64,000 bases of DNA from Pseudomonas sp. FeN3W (GCA_030263805.2 CP136010.1:2123001-2187000), one strand, 5' to 3'. Shown: positions 9,988-19,713, counted from the stretch's first letter. A program made the numbers and translations. Notes: generated from the sequence alone by a model not told the origin.

Positions 9988-10422
9988 ATGTCTATCCTAA
10001 TTCTTAACCGCGAGCGCGACGAAGTCGGCGGTCAATACCTAGTAGCAAGCATTCACGGTGTGGAACACTGCGTATCACTTGATGATGACTATCCGGAGCA
10101 AATCCCAGATTCAGATGATATAGTCCACCGCATTAATGCAGATGACTTCAATGAGCTTTCAGAGAAGGTACGCTCCTACGTGCGCAAGCACAGCATCGCC
10201 CCCATTCACTCACTCGATGACGTTAGGCTGCTTGCGATGCAGCTCGGCGATATGAAAGCAAAGACCTACGAAATCGACGAAGAAGGTCTTGGCCTCACGC
10301 TCCGCGACTGTAACATAGATAAAGGTGTACGCACCCTAGTTCGTAAATTTAATAGCACATATCAGGCATATCGCTGGCTGACCGAGCAACTGGATATTTT
10401 GGATTTCAATGCGCCACGGTAA
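9988..10422 (+). CDS. Hypothetical protein, 144 residues
   Basis: Not recognised. It starts with ATG after a good ribosome-binding site (CTGAGG). The protein is acidic (DDDYPEQIPDSDD near residue 35), soluble and mixed alpha/beta, with no signal peptide or membrane segment. The C-terminal half (GVRTLVRKFNSTYQAYRWLTEQ) looks helical. It is the first gene inside the candidate 54-kb element, a common place for small accessory genes. Codon use and composition make it more likely real than not. Confidence 0.6.
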   Translation: MSILILNRERDEVGGQYLVASIHGVEHCVSLDDDYPEQIPDSDDIVHRINADDFNELSEKVRSYVRKHSIAPIHSLDDVRLLAMQLGDMKAKTYEIDEEGLGLTLRDCNIDKGVRTLVRKFNSTYQAYRWLTEQLDILDFNAPR

Positions 10423-10747
10423 GCGTGCAAGCGCTAATGTCCCGCCATTGCATTCCTAATCAAAAGCCGCATGCAACCGAGGCGCGCTATAGATAAAGAC
10501 GTTTATTGACTAAATTGGCTTCAATGCGACTCGGTTAGACGTTGGCTTTATTGTAGATCGCCTGATTAACTTGAAGGCTGCTCACTTCAAATCTTTACTG
10601 TCTCGGTAGCCTTTCATTTACTAATGCCCGACAACCGACGCACGCTTAAAGATTGCACCAACAAAAGCGCATGGATTATGGTTCATCTACAGCAGATGAA
10701 CCAAAGTCGGCTTTCAACAAAGCAGGCACCACACAAATAAGCTAGAT
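10423..10747. other. Intergenic region with a stem-loop
   Basis: No gene. A 10-bp perfect inverted repeat (TGGTTCATCT / AGATGAACCA, 5-base loop) at 10679-10703 lies 45 bp after the end of the minus-strand helicase gene. It could end that operon, but no T-tract follows. Confidence 0.4.
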
Positions 10748-12967
10748 TCAGGCCGTCTCCGCAGGCTGGCTCACTAGAGCCAATGCCAAGGCCTTTGCTC
10801 CACCCAAGTCCAAATGCATCGTGGCGTAAGACTGCATGAGTAATGCTGGCGGAAGCACCCAATCCCATTTTTCTTGAGCCATGTTCTGTACGTCCGCCAG
10901 AACAGCGGATTCATCAATACCGTCCCACTCGGCGATCTCACGCAGCTTGCTTTCAAGCGACGTCCGATCTCCCTCAACCTCGATGACAAACCCGCTGTTC
11001 TCACTGGCTAGTCCGGTGTGCGTCAACAAGATGGCTAGGGCATCGTTTGTCCAATCGCCTCGCCAGCTGAAAAGGTAAGTCTTACCTCCGCTTTCGGTCA
11101 TGCTCGAATGTGCCAGTCCAAGGTCCGAAAAAGCGCTACGTGCCTGAGCTAGTAGCTCTTGTGCCGTAGTATCAAGATAGGGGTAGACGTCCGCCTCCAA
11201 CAAGACGCTCCTCATCTCTTGCCGAACCCGATCATGTACACGGGCTCCAAGCCCGTCAAAGGACGGGGGAGCACCACCGGGATCGGATCTCACGACAACG
11301 ACCTTGGCCTCAGTGTCCACGCTCGTCACCCGCCAGCGGCGCCCAGCAAAGATGATTCGCTGATCGACGGTCAATGGCCTGGAGACGGGCAATGCGCCAA
11401 GTGGTTTCCCATCGCATACCAGGCGGAACTCTTCATTACTGACAAATGCACTGTAGAAGTCGTAGTGGTTGATCAGGCGTTCCCCCACTACGCCGGGCAG
11501 CAGGAGCCCCGATGTTTCCTGGGTTATCAAATCGCGCTCACCGAGGGCACGAAGCAAACTGAGGAAGCTGCCCTGCTCCACCCCAGTGAACGGACCACTG
11601 CGTATCAAGGTGCTCCACAGCTCTGCAGCTGTAGCTCCACCCCGCTGGGCTATCACCGAGAGGCACTGCTGTACCAGCGTCGATAAATGAAGACCATGAA
11701 CACGAGGAGGCTCGAACCAGCCCTGCATCAACAACCGGATCATCGCGATGCTTTGCAGCAAACCCTGGCGAAGTCGATCCGACAGGGGCGAGCCATCGTC
11801 TAGCTGACGCTCCTTACAGTAACTTCGGAGAATGGCTGCCTCTCCCGGACGGCGTCCGGATCGCCCCAAGCGTTGACGCAAGCTAGCTACCGATGGCGGA
11901 GCCCCGATCTGCACTACCGTCTTGATGCTGCCGATATCGACCCCAAGCTCCAGCGTGGTAGTGCAGACTGCGGTGGCAGGCCGGTCACCGGCTTTCAGCG
12001 CTTTCTCGGTTTCCTCTCGAATGTCCTTCGCCAAACTGCCGTGATGCGGCCAGAACTCGTTCGGTACACCATTCTGCTCGCAACGGCGCCGCAGATTGTC
12101 AGCGAACCACTCAACCTGAGTTCGACTGTTGGGGAAGATCAGGTTATTGCTGCCGCGTAGGACCTGAAAGAGATGCTCTGCGATGGCATGGTCCGGAGAA
12201 AAAACATCGTCACCTTCAGGCTGTACCGGGAGCGCTTTCTTGGACTCCACATACCCTCTGATCTGAGCCTTAAGTATCTGGCCGCTACCCTTGGATTCGA
12301 TCACCGACACATGATGAGGGGCATTGGGACGCAAGAAGGCAGCAGCCAGCGTCATGTCGCCCAACGTGGCGGAAAGACCAACCCTGGGCAGGGGGCGATC
12401 AATGATTGTTTCAACACGATGCATGAGTGACTGCAGCTGCTTGCCTCGCTCACTGCCGATAAAGGCATGGAGCTCATCCACCACCAGGTACCGCAGGTTG
12501 GCAAACAATCCCGCTAGGCTGGTTCCCTTGTTCACGAACAGAGCTTCGAGCGACTCCGGCGTGATCAACAGAATGCCTTCCGGGGACTTGAGGAAGCGAT
12601 GTTTGCGGCTCGCTGAGATATCCCCATGCCAAGCAATGACAGGAAGCTCAAGCTCATCGCAAAGCCTCGCCAAACGATCCCACTGGTCATTGATGAGAGC
12701 CTTCAGCGGGCTGATGTAAAGCACCGCCCCAGGCTTTTCCGTGTCCTGCAGGAGATTGGTAAGGATGGGCAGAAACGCGGCTTCGGTTTTGCCTGCAGCT
12801 GTAGCCGCCGCGATGATGACATCCTGGTCGGCCCCCAAGAGCGCAGGGATAGCACGCTCCTGGGCATCGCGTAGGGAGGTCCAGCCCTCGGTCCATATCC
12901 AGCGCTGGATTCGCGGTTCAAGGAGTTCGAAGCCAACCGATTCAGAGCTGGAAGGTGGCAAGCTCAT
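10748..12967 (-). CDS. Lhr/BrxHI-like DEAD/DEAH-box helicase
   Basis: A 739-residue superfamily 2 helicase. Motifs: Walker A (AATAAGKTEAAF, near residue 55), motif Ia (SPLKALINDQ), DEXH box (VVDELHAFIG), motif III (LSATLGD), motif V (TTTLELGVDIG) and motif VI (QRLGRSGRRPG). These are typical of Lhr-like COG1201 enzymes, including BrxHI of type 2 BREX. The C-terminal ~300 residues are a less conserved accessory region. The start at 12967 overlaps the upstream ATPase gene by 26 bp, so the two are translationally linked. It probably unwinds or translocates on DNA in a defence role; no methylase or PglZ is present. Confidence 0.85.
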   Translation of the reverse strand: MSLPPSSSESVGFELLEPRIQRWIWTEGWTSLRDAQERAIPALLGADQDVIIAAATAAGKTEAAFLPILTNLLQDTEKPGAVLYISPLKALINDQWDRLARLCDELELPVIAWHGDISASRKHRFLKSPEGILLITPESLEALFVNKGTSLAGLFANLRYLVVDELHAFIGSERGKQLQSLMHRVETIIDRPLPRVGLSATLGDMTLAAAFLRPNAPHHVSVIESKGSGQILKAQIRGYVESKKALPVQPEGDDVFSPDHAIAEHLFQVLRGSNNLIFPNSRTQVEWFADNLRRRCEQNGVPNEFWPHHGSLAKDIREETEKALKAGDRPATAVCTTTLELGVDIGSIKTVVQIGAPPSVASLRQRLGRSGRRPGEAAILRSYCKERQLDDGSPLSDRLRQGLLQSIAMIRLLMQGWFEPPRVHGLHLSTLVQQCLSVIAQRGGATAAELWSTLIRSGPFTGVEQGSFLSLLRALGERDLITQETSGLLLPGVVGERLINHYDFYSAFVSNEEFRLVCDGKPLGALPVSRPLTVDQRIIFAGRRWRVTSVDTEAKVVVVRSDPGGAPPSFDGLGARVHDRVRQEMRSVLLEADVYPYLDTTAQELLAQARSAFSDLGLAHSSMTESGGKTYLFSWRGDWTNDALAILLTHTGLASENSGFVIEVEGDRTSLESKLREIAEWDGIDESAVLADVQNMAQEKWDWVLPPALLMQSYATMHLDLGGAKALALALVSQPAETA

Positions 12968-14237
12968 CGTCCGCATCCACTTGGATATCGGCCTCACCGC
13001 CTCGATCCGGTGCAATCTCCACGGCACCCAACAGGGTCCGCCAATCAGCGTCAGGATTCTGCTCCAACACCGCTAGCAGGCTGATGAATGCGGTAATGGT
13101 CGTCCGCGGGGTACGGAAGTAGGCCTCACCCATCCGCTGGTTGCAGTGGGCCATAAACAGCGGCAATGCTTCGTCGGGTAGCAAATAGCGCTCGTTCACG
13201 CCTGCCGCGTATACATGACGCAGTTTCTGCAGCAGCACGTAGAAATCCTCAGGTGTCAGACTAGTGAGGCGTATGACAGGGCCGGACAGATCTACCAGCC
13301 CGGACTTGGCGAAGTTATTTTCAGCCAGACGCGACTGCAGCGCCGGATAGCTGTAGAGGCCGCGGCGAGTATCCATGAGAAATTCGGGTGTACCGCCCAA
13401 CACAAAACCAAGCCCCTCAGCAGAGCCCTGCAGGGAGTCATTGAGGATACGAAGAATCTGCTCGTAGTTAGCGTTACGAGCTTGGGTGTTGGAAAGTTTG
13501 TACAGGTTCACCAGCTCATCGAGACATACCATCAACCCGCTAAAGCCGGCCAACCGAACGAATCGCGCAAGCAGCTTGAGCTGATCGTAGACCGAAGCAT
13601 CGTCGACGATGGTTCGCACCCCCAGTGCGGTGCGGGCATCTGTCTTGGTAGTGAACTCGCCACGCAACCAGCGGATAGCATCAGCCTTGAGCTGCTCGTT
13701 ACCCTCTTCGAAGCCTTTGCAATAGGCCGCGATTACATCAGCAAAGTCATAGCCGTTGACCATCTCTGCCAGTTGGTCGAGATGCTCGCGAATCACGGCC
13801 TCACTGTCTTTGCCGGACGCTTTGGCTTCCGTTTTGGCCTGCGCCACGAATTTCTCGACTATTCCTTGCAGAGCGCCGCCATCAGGCTTAGTCCGGGTGG
13901 ACATATTCTTGGCCAATTCGGCATACAGCGAGCGAGCCTGGCCACCAGTAGCATGGAGACGACGATCCGGGTTCAGATCGGCATGCATGGTGACGAGCTT
14001 GCGCTCCATCGCGATAGAGCGAACCAGGTTGAGGAAGAATGTCTTGCCTGCACCATACTCACCGATCACTACGCGGAACGCGGAACCGCTTTCCGCGAGG
14101 CGCTCCACATCACGGATGAGTGCTTCCAGCTCCCCGACACGCCCCACTTGAATCAGGTGCTGGCCTGCACGGGGGACGACGCCGGCGCGCAGGGACTGGA
14201 TGACCGCATCGCGGTCCTTGGCTCTGATGCTGCTCAT
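12942..14237 (-). CDS. BrxD-like P-loop ATPase (DUF2791 type)
   Basis: A 431-residue ATP-binding protein. Walker A is GEYGAGKTFF near residue 60; Walker B is GLMVCLDELVNLYK near residue 240. Between them are helical segments, and the arginine-rich FRTPRTTITAFISLL near the end fits the DUF2791/BrxD family. In BREX, BrxD and the BrxHI helicase occur as a pair, and here they are adjacent in the same order. The gene overlaps the TerB gene upstream by 4 bp (ATGA), so all three form an operon. Confidence 0.82.
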   Translation of the reverse strand: MSSIRAKDRDAVIQSLRAGVVPRAGQHLIQVGRVGELEALIRDVERLAESGSAFRVVIGEYGAGKTFFLNLVRSIAMERKLVTMHADLNPDRRLHATGGQARSLYAELAKNMSTRTKPDGGALQGIVEKFVAQAKTEAKASGKDSEAVIREHLDQLAEMVNGYDFADVIAAYCKGFEEGNEQLKADAIRWLRGEFTTKTDARTALGVRTIVDDASVYDQLKLLARFVRLAGFSGLMVCLDELVNLYKLSNTQARNANYEQILRILNDSLQGSAEGLGFVLGGTPEFLMDTRRGLYSYPALQSRLAENNFAKSGLVDLSGPVIRLTSLTPEDFYVLLQKLRHVYAAGVNERYLLPDEALPLFMAHCNQRMGEAYFRTPRTTITAFISLLAVLEQNPDADWRTLLGAVEIAPDRGGEADIQVDADDELATFQL

Positions 14238-16717
14238 AGCGGTAGTTTGTCCATAATGTCAGGGTTAACTTCGAAGGGGTCTTCCCCTTCGGTGACTGGC
14301 ATATCGAAATGCTCAAATGCCATGTCGTTGATCTGCTCCAATGCTCCGTCGAGCATGAGTTCCATATCGCTTGCTACGGCCCCCAACTCGTCACGAGACC
14401 ACTCGGTACGGGATACGAGTACACGCAGGAAGGCTGAGTGATCGGCGTCTAAGCCACAAATGGAGGAAGTATCCTCAACAGTCTCTTCCACAACTACGTC
14501 ATCTGGCTCAGCAGGCTTGTCGTCAACGAAAACCTGAGCCAGCAGCGCAGATACCTGTTCCGTTTCACGCTGCAGCTGAGCGATGCGCTCCTGGTCCAGA
14601 GCAAATCCGCCAACGGGCTTGGACGGACTTGCTCCGGGTATGGAAGGCGTTGTCTGCGATGAGCCAACGGAGCTGCCACTGGAGGCCACATGAAGGTCGC
14701 TGTACAGCGATTGCGGATCCAGCTGCAGGGTCTTGTAGACGCGCTCCAGCAACTTCACCTCTGCGGGACTAACCTCGCCGTCGACCTGCGCCAAGTGAGC
14801 GAGAAAAGCCGCCACAACCCTCTTCGCCGGCTCGGCCAGGGGCTCCAGTTTCTTCTTCAGGCTCTGCAGGGTTGGTGGCTGGTTAAGCTGCAGGCGCAGG
14901 TGGGCCTTCAGGCGCTTCCGATGAGCACCGCTCAGGTGACTCCAAGAGTCTATATGCTGGGATAGCAGCATAATTTCCTGCGGCGACGTGTCACCATCGG
15001 CCGCAGCCACAGCACAAGCAAGGTCCAACGTAACAGAGGCGGCGCTATAAGCCGGCGAAGACCGCAGATCACCATCGTCAGCCTGGGTCGCAAAGAGCGC
15101 CACATTGTCCTCAGACTTGGGTGTTCGGCTGCCTGTCAGCACATCCGGCTCGATACCGATGTGTAAAGACTCCAGCGCGCGGGCGAGCGTCAGAACCTTT
15201 TCTCGCGACAGGCTACCTGCACACTGCAGTCGTCCTGCCAGCTCACCGAAGCTCATGACCACCATGCCGTCGCCGATGCGTTGCTTTAGCTCGGCGAGCG
15301 CTGTTCGAGCTGTTGGCGGCCACAGGTTTACAGGCAACTGTAACAGCCCTTCTAGTGCATCAGGAGTGTCGGGGTTGCGGCCGAGATAACGACTGTAGGG
15401 CTCCAACTGCACCGTGCATTCGTCAACCAACTGCTGCAGCTTCTTCCGAGCTGCGCTAGTCGCCGTGACGTCAGGAATACCGGATAGGCCATCCAGTTCT
15501 TGGGGTGGTAGACCCGCAGAAGCGGTGTTGTATTGGAGTCTCAGACGGGTCTTGTTCTGAGGGAGCACCATACCGGCGCCATAACGTTCCTCGTAGCGCA
15601 TGCAGAACAACTGGGCGAACGCTTCTTTACAACGGGTTACGGGTGTTCGCTTCCCGACGTTGTGATCAGACAGCACCCAGGCCAACGCCCAGTCAGCCGG
15701 CATTGGTTGCTTGTCAGCCGCCAACTGACCCAGGCCAATACGCAGCTCTACAGGCATTTCGTAGCCGTAAGGTAATGGTGCCGGCGGCGCCTTTTGATAG
15801 CGCCTGGCGAGTATTTGGCCTTGGCGGAGGAAGTCTACGAAGCGACTGGCGTAGTTATTGAAGGAGTTATTCTTGCCATAGATCGAGAGCAGCCGCTCTA
15901 CCTCGGCAATTATGATAGGTATGTCGCCCGCCGCAGCCTGATCCGTCTTGGCGTCGACAAAAACCCTACGCTCAAGACCGTAGAAGAATAGGAACACGTA
16001 GCCGATGTTGGCATGCGGAGCCTTACGACCACTGGATAGCCATTGCAAATATGCGCGGCGGGCCTCAGGAGAGATGCTGTCGTAACTGGGCCAGTAAGAG
16101 GTGAGACGCTCAGATATATCGACGATGCCCCGTGCGACCTTCAGTTTCGGGTTGATCAGTGACGGTTCCGAAGGTCCATTGCGCCTGTTTTTATCTTCGC
16201 CGACGTAGATCAGACCAATTGGGATATTTTCGCCCGCCACTTCGATGCTTTCGCCAGCAGAAAGCCACCGCACGTTGGCACTATTCAGGTTCGCCGGCGC
16301 GCTCGGAATTCGGTGGGAAGACCGCTCAGTGGCCTCCAAAGTTACGGTAAAAAAGCCAGAGTCGTCTCGCTTTGCCGAAACCTGCCGGGGCGACGCCGAG
16401 ACTTGCGCAGGAGCAGAGGGCTCATTTAGTGGCGAGACCTCATCCAATGAAAACGTCAGGCCGGTGCTTATGCCGAGGTCCGAGGAACTTGAACGAGTTC
16501 CCCCTTGAGGTGGCCGCATAGTTGTTGCCGAAGACATGACTGACGGTTTGCTGAAGGCCTTTATTACTAGCCACCCGCCTATGCCGACAATGAGTGCTCC
16601 GCCCAAGAAAACCCAAACACCCTTGGGAACGGAAGCTAGCCCCCCAATCACTAGGGCACACAGAACCATCGCTCCAGATACGCCAGACTTGCTGCTGCGC
16701 TTACGCTTCCCTGCCAT
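14234..16717 (-). CDS. Membrane-anchored TerB-domain protein (TerB_N/TerB/TerB_C type)
   Basis: An 827-residue protein. Two hydrophobic segments lie at about residues 15-55 (VLCALVIGGLASV, FLGGALIVGIGGWLV), suggesting a membrane anchor. A TerB_N-like region spans about 145-340 (VRWLSAGESIEVAGENIPIG, RRAYLQWLSSGRKAP, YVFLFFYGLERRVF). A TerB-like acidic helical domain lies near 560-680, with the repeated pattern AAADGDTSPQEIMLL and AQVDGEVSPAEVKLL. The rest is TerB_C-like. TerB modules bind metal ions and occur with helicases and nucleases in predicted stress or phage-response loci. It probably tethers the ATPase and helicase at the membrane; this is inference. Confidence 0.75.
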   Translation of the reverse strand: MAGKRKRSSKSGVSGAMVLCALVIGGLASVPKGVWVFLGGALIVGIGGWLVIKAFSKPSVMSSATTMRPPQGGTRSSSSDLGISTGLTFSLDEVSPLNEPSAPAQVSASPRQVSAKRDDSGFFTVTLEATERSSHRIPSAPANLNSANVRWLSAGESIEVAGENIPIGLIYVGEDKNRRNGPSEPSLINPKLKVARGIVDISERLTSYWPSYDSISPEARRAYLQWLSSGRKAPHANIGYVFLFFYGLERRVFVDAKTDQAAAGDIPIIIAEVERLLSIYGKNNSFNNYASRFVDFLRQGQILARRYQKAPPAPLPYGYEMPVELRIGLGQLAADKQPMPADWALAWVLSDHNVGKRTPVTRCKEAFAQLFCMRYEERYGAGMVLPQNKTRLRLQYNTASAGLPPQELDGLSGIPDVTATSAARKKLQQLVDECTVQLEPYSRYLGRNPDTPDALEGLLQLPVNLWPPTARTALAELKQRIGDGMVVMSFGELAGRLQCAGSLSREKVLTLARALESLHIGIEPDVLTGSRTPKSEDNVALFATQADDGDLRSSPAYSAASVTLDLACAVAAADGDTSPQEIMLLSQHIDSWSHLSGAHRKRLKAHLRLQLNQPPTLQSLKKKLEPLAEPAKRVVAAFLAHLAQVDGEVSPAEVKLLERVYKTLQLDPQSLYSDLHVASSGSSVGSSQTTPSIPGASPSKPVGGFALDQERIAQLQRETEQVSALLAQVFVDDKPAEPDDVVVEETVEDTSSICGLDADHSAFLRVLVSRTEWSRDELGAVASDMELMLDGALEQINDMAFEHFDMPVTEGEDPFEVNPDIMDKLPL

Positions 16718-16925
16718 CGCTTCGACTCCCTATACAAGCATGCTGGCCATTTAGCAGTATCGGCAATTCGGGTGCATCAGCCAATACCTCACGCCAAGCT
16801 ACATGTTGAATCTCTTTATGATGTTATCCAAATGTGTTCCGTATGCACTGGTGAGATGGCGGCTCGATGCGAGCCGGGCGGCCACGGGGTAGAATTGATG
16901 AGCAGGCACAGCGCCGTCCGCCCTA

Positions 16926-17579
16926 CTACGTCGGTTGCCTCGCGCTGAGCAGTAACTGCGCTAACCGTGCCAGATTACGCGCATCGTCGATGGCCCTGTG
17001 ATGCTCACCCTCCCAGGAAAGGCCTATGTTTTCCACTGCACACTTCAGCCCTAGCGCACGGCAAGCGAAAATCTTCCAAAAGCACTTCTTTAGATTGATA
17101 TGACGCGCCGGATCCAGCAATACATCTACCCCTGCTCTGAAAGCGTCCTCCTTCAGCTGGTTTCGGTCGTAATCGCCCCAAGAGCACCAGCGCCAGCCTT
17201 CTGTATTTCGCGGCCTCAGCCAGTCACCAAGCTGATCTTGTACCTCCGCGAAACGCTTTGCAGTATCGACGTCAGATTGAGATATGCCGGTCAGCCCCGT
17301 GCAAAACTCAGTTAGCGTGGGGCGAAGTAGCGGTCGGACAAACTGTCCGAAATGATCGACAATCCTGTACTCCAACTGAACATCCAACAGCGCGATGCCA
17401 ATTTCGATCGTCTCCATCTCGTCGCGCTGGACCTTCAATACGTGAGCGTTCCGGGCCGCCTCGTTTAGGCCGGCAGGGTATTCATCGCAAGTCGCTTCCA
17501 GATCCACGCAAAGTAACCAGCGACTTTCTCCAAGTTGTTGACGAAGCGCATCAAGCTGCCCCCAACGCTTTACCTGCAT
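16926..17579 (-). CDS. DEDDh-family 3'-5' exonuclease (KapD/ERI-1-like)
   Basis: A 217-residue exonuclease. ExoI is LLCVDLEATCDE with the Asp and Glu metal ligands; ExoII is SWGDYDRNQL; ExoIII is HRAIDDARN, giving the His and final Asp of the DEDDh set. The spacing matches the KapD/ERI-1-like branch, which trims RNA or DNA 3' ends. It lies 208 bp upstream of the TerB gene on the same strand, so it may be the first gene of the helicase/ATPase/TerB operon or a separate neighbour. Confidence 0.85.
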   Translation of the reverse strand: MQVKRWGQLDALRQQLGESRWLLCVDLEATCDEYPAGLNEAARNAHVLKVQRDEMETIEIGIALLDVQLEYRIVDHFGQFVRPLLRPTLTEFCTGLTGISQSDVDTAKRFAEVQDQLGDWLRPRNTEGWRWCSWGDYDRNQLKEDAFRAGVDVLLDPARHINLKKCFWKIFACRALGLKCAVENIGLSWEGEHHRAIDDARNLARLAQLLLSARQPT

Positions 17580-17673
17580 GACACCCCGCCCTTCTTTTCC
17601 TCAGAGGATATAAACTTACGAGCATCAGCACGGACCGTGGGCTCAGTTTTATAGTAGAGACACGAGAAACGGA

Positions 17674-18045
17674 TCACTGAATCGTTACCGGGGTTGCGTG
17701 TATGCCTTTTGCCCTCTGTGCCAACAGCCAATCCAGTGACAGGCGCCCGTCTTCTTTGAAAGTCACAATAACGTACAAGCTGCCCGTGGCGGTAAACAGC
17801 GCCCAAAAACCGCCTTGCTCATGAGCTTTCAGTACATCTGAGGTCCGAACCCGGTGACCGTCCTGGAACCTTCCATACACATCCGCCCGCACGTGACGAT
17901 GAACCACGCCGATACAACAGCCTGCGATTAAATAAGCGTCCGTGAGATACGCCGTAACTTCCCTACCAAAACACATATCCATTGCTCGCGACAACGCGTC
18001 AGATACATCACGTGTTTGGTCGATACTTCGTTTAGTTGAACTCAT
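17674..18045 (-). CDS. Small hypothetical protein, third gene of a three-gene operon
   Basis: Start at 18045 gives a 123-residue protein (MSSTKRSIDQ); the frame stays open to 18111 but would overlap the upstream stop. It contains YGRFQDGHRVRTSDVL followed by a beta-rich C-terminus (GSLYVIVTFKEDGRLSL). The first gene of this operon carries the related string NRFQEGDWVRTTQL in a similar place, so both may share a small beta fold. Function unknown. Confidence 0.6.
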   Translation of the reverse strand: MSSTKRSIDQTRDVSDALSRAMDMCFGREVTAYLTDAYLIAGCCIGVVHRHVRADVYGRFQDGHRVRTSDVLKAHEQGGFWALFTATGSLYVIVTFKEDGRLSLDWLLAQRAKGIHATPVTIQ

Positions 18046-18095
18046 CACGTCAGCACCCAAATTCGGATCAAAACTCGTTGCCCCCCCACTAACGG

Positions 18096-18410
18096 CTAGC
18101 TGTCCAACCAATAATCGTCTCGAGCAATACGCCCAAACTTGTAGTCTTCATGCTGCGGGGCGTCGCCAAACAAATGATGTATGCGTCGCTCCTGTCGCAG
18201 GTACGCCAAGGTCATGAAGAAGCAGGTTTCACACATCCGTACGCGATAACGCTCACCGTCATGTCGCGCGCCGTATCCCCAGTGCGCTTGCAGCACACCG
18301 AACTGTTCGCCGTACCCAGGCACTCGCATGGAGGTACCACAGACGTCGCAAGGCACATCGGGGTGTCGGTTGTCTGGTACGTCCATGCCCGCCAATATCT
18401 GACGACGCAT
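18096..18410 (-). CDS. Small zinc-ribbon-like hypothetical protein
   Basis: A 104-residue protein starting at 18410, where its ATG overlaps the TGA of the upstream gene (TGATG), indicating coupled translation. Two CxxC pairs, CDVCG near residue 21 and CETCF near residue 66, could bind one zinc ion. The middle is rich in Gly, Tyr and Arg (GYGARHDGERYRVRM). No enzyme motif is seen. It lies between two proteins that share an RFQxG motif, suggesting a small complex. Confidence 0.6.
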   Translation of the reverse strand: MRRQILAGMDVPDNRHPDVPCDVCGTSMRVPGYGEQFGVLQAHWGYGARHDGERYRVRMCETCFFMTLAYLRQERRIHHLFGDAPQHEDYKFGRIARDDYWLDS

Positions 18411-18814
18411 CAAAAAATCTTCAACACAGTAGTGAACTCGGCGCTTTTGCGAGCCCCTGGGCCAGCAAGCACATATCGCGTATTGCGCGTTCTGAAAATG
18501 CACCCATCGGCAAACTCAATCAGTTGTGTTGTACGCACCCAGTCACCCTCTTGGAAACGGTTGGCACTGTCGTACAACACGCGGCCGGCATACACCATCG
18601 CGGGCTGTTGCCCGGCCGCCTGTAACGTTTCTCGTATCGCGTCAGGCACGATGAGATCGATCCAGATCCAGTCACGCACAACACAGAAAGGCACCTCGTC
18701 AAGCAACGCAGCCGCTGAACCACGCGCGCACGCCTCTGCTAACGACATCTCGATACCAGGCATTACCTCACCCGGGGCGTATAACAAATGAGATACTTTC
18801 TTTAAATCGTCCAT
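18410..18814 (-). CDS. DUF6957-like hypothetical protein
   Basis: A 134-residue protein, first gene of the operon. The N-terminal half is helical (SLAEACARGSAAALLDEV) and the middle carries FCVVRDWIWIDLIVPDAIR. A C-terminal strand-rich part contains NRFQEGDWVRTTQL and TRNTRYVLAGPG. I relate it to the DUF6957 family seen in Pseudomonas islands; no function is known for that family. A bacteriophage or plasmid accessory role is possible but unproven. Confidence 0.6.
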   Translation of the reverse strand: MDDLKKVSHLLYAPGEVMPGIEMSLAEACARGSAAALLDEVPFCVVRDWIWIDLIVPDAIRETLQAAGQQPAMVYAGRVLYDSANRFQEGDWVRTTQLIEFADGCIFRTRNTRYVLAGPGARKSAEFTTVLKIF

Positions 18815-19577
18815 ACCATCTCTCTATCTGAGCCATAGATGTCTAGAGGCAGAATCTGGGCAAAACGTCCCTACCTTGACAAACCTACCAAGTATGAAAA
18901 GCTTGTTTCCCAATGAGCGTCAGTTCTGACTATTAATATATGGCCTGAGTCTAAAAGGCGAGCAGCGCAACCCCATCAACCTCCATTATTAAACTAAGTA
19001 CCTTATTCATCGATGCAAGCCTATGGCATCGCCCCACTACGCTCAGTATTGGACAAAAAACAGCAACCTGAAACCAATGCAATAAAATAATCCAGCTCCA
19101 ACCACTGCTCGTCAAGCACTTTTAGAAAAGAAAAAGCCAACCACTGACCATCGGTATTTGTAATACGTATATATTGACAAGGATTGCCAGAACTCACGCA
19201 CCAGAAGAGCAAGAAAGATAATCCTTATCGGACTTACCCTAGGCGCGGCCAATGACTATTTGAGATCAAGACATATCTCCACGGACGATGCGAGGCTGAT
19301 CCAACCGGCTCGGAGTCGTCTTTTCGAATTTTGAAATTTCGCACCGTTGGTAATCACCACAAGCGAGGCGCGTCTGTGACGCGGAAGGGTACCGCGACTC
19401 CTCGCGACTGCTTAAATTGCAAACGAAAGCGGATGACCTGAGTAATTTGTAGCGAGGGGCAGGTTCGAGAAAGTCTGCGTACGCTGAGATCTGCTCACTA
19501 ACATCTAGCTGCCTATCTAGTGCACGCACGAAGCGCGTCACGCGTCGAGCTGTACGGCGGGGCCACAAAATGATGGA
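18815..19577. other. Long stretch without a supported gene
   Basis: Open frames here (19021-19212 and 19266-19568, both minus) are short and have no recognisable family. The first looks somewhat protein-like in composition and could be a gene relic. Nothing else is visible. Confidence 0.4.
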
Positions 19578-19615
19578 AATTATGGCTCAGCAATAATTAT
19601 GGCTGAGCCATAATT
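19578..19615. promoter_or_regulatory. Palindromic operator-like site with upstream half-site
   Basis: Bases 19595-19615 form a perfect palindrome, AATTATGGCT, one G, then AGCCATAATT. A copy of its left arm (AATTATGGCTCAG) precedes it at 19578-19590, so the region can also fold as a 14-bp stem with a 10-base loop. This layout suits binding by a dimeric repressor. It lies about 100 bp upstream of a VapC relic, so it may be the operator of a lost toxin-antitoxin gene pair. Confidence 0.5.
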
Positions 19616-19713
19616 CCATATAACCGCAGCGTCACGGAAAAACCGCAATTATTTACAGCCTGCAATTGACCATGACAGCTGCCCCTCCAACGAGGGGATA
19701 GACTAAGTAGGTT

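Noticed and set aside
10748..16717. Complete BREX system
   Set aside because: Only BrxD- and BrxHI-like genes are present; methylase, PglZ phosphatase and PglY/BrxC are absent.
19266..19568. 100-codon minus-strand frame beside the palindrome
   Set aside because: No family and unusual Arg-rich start; could be a relic, but not supportable as a gene.
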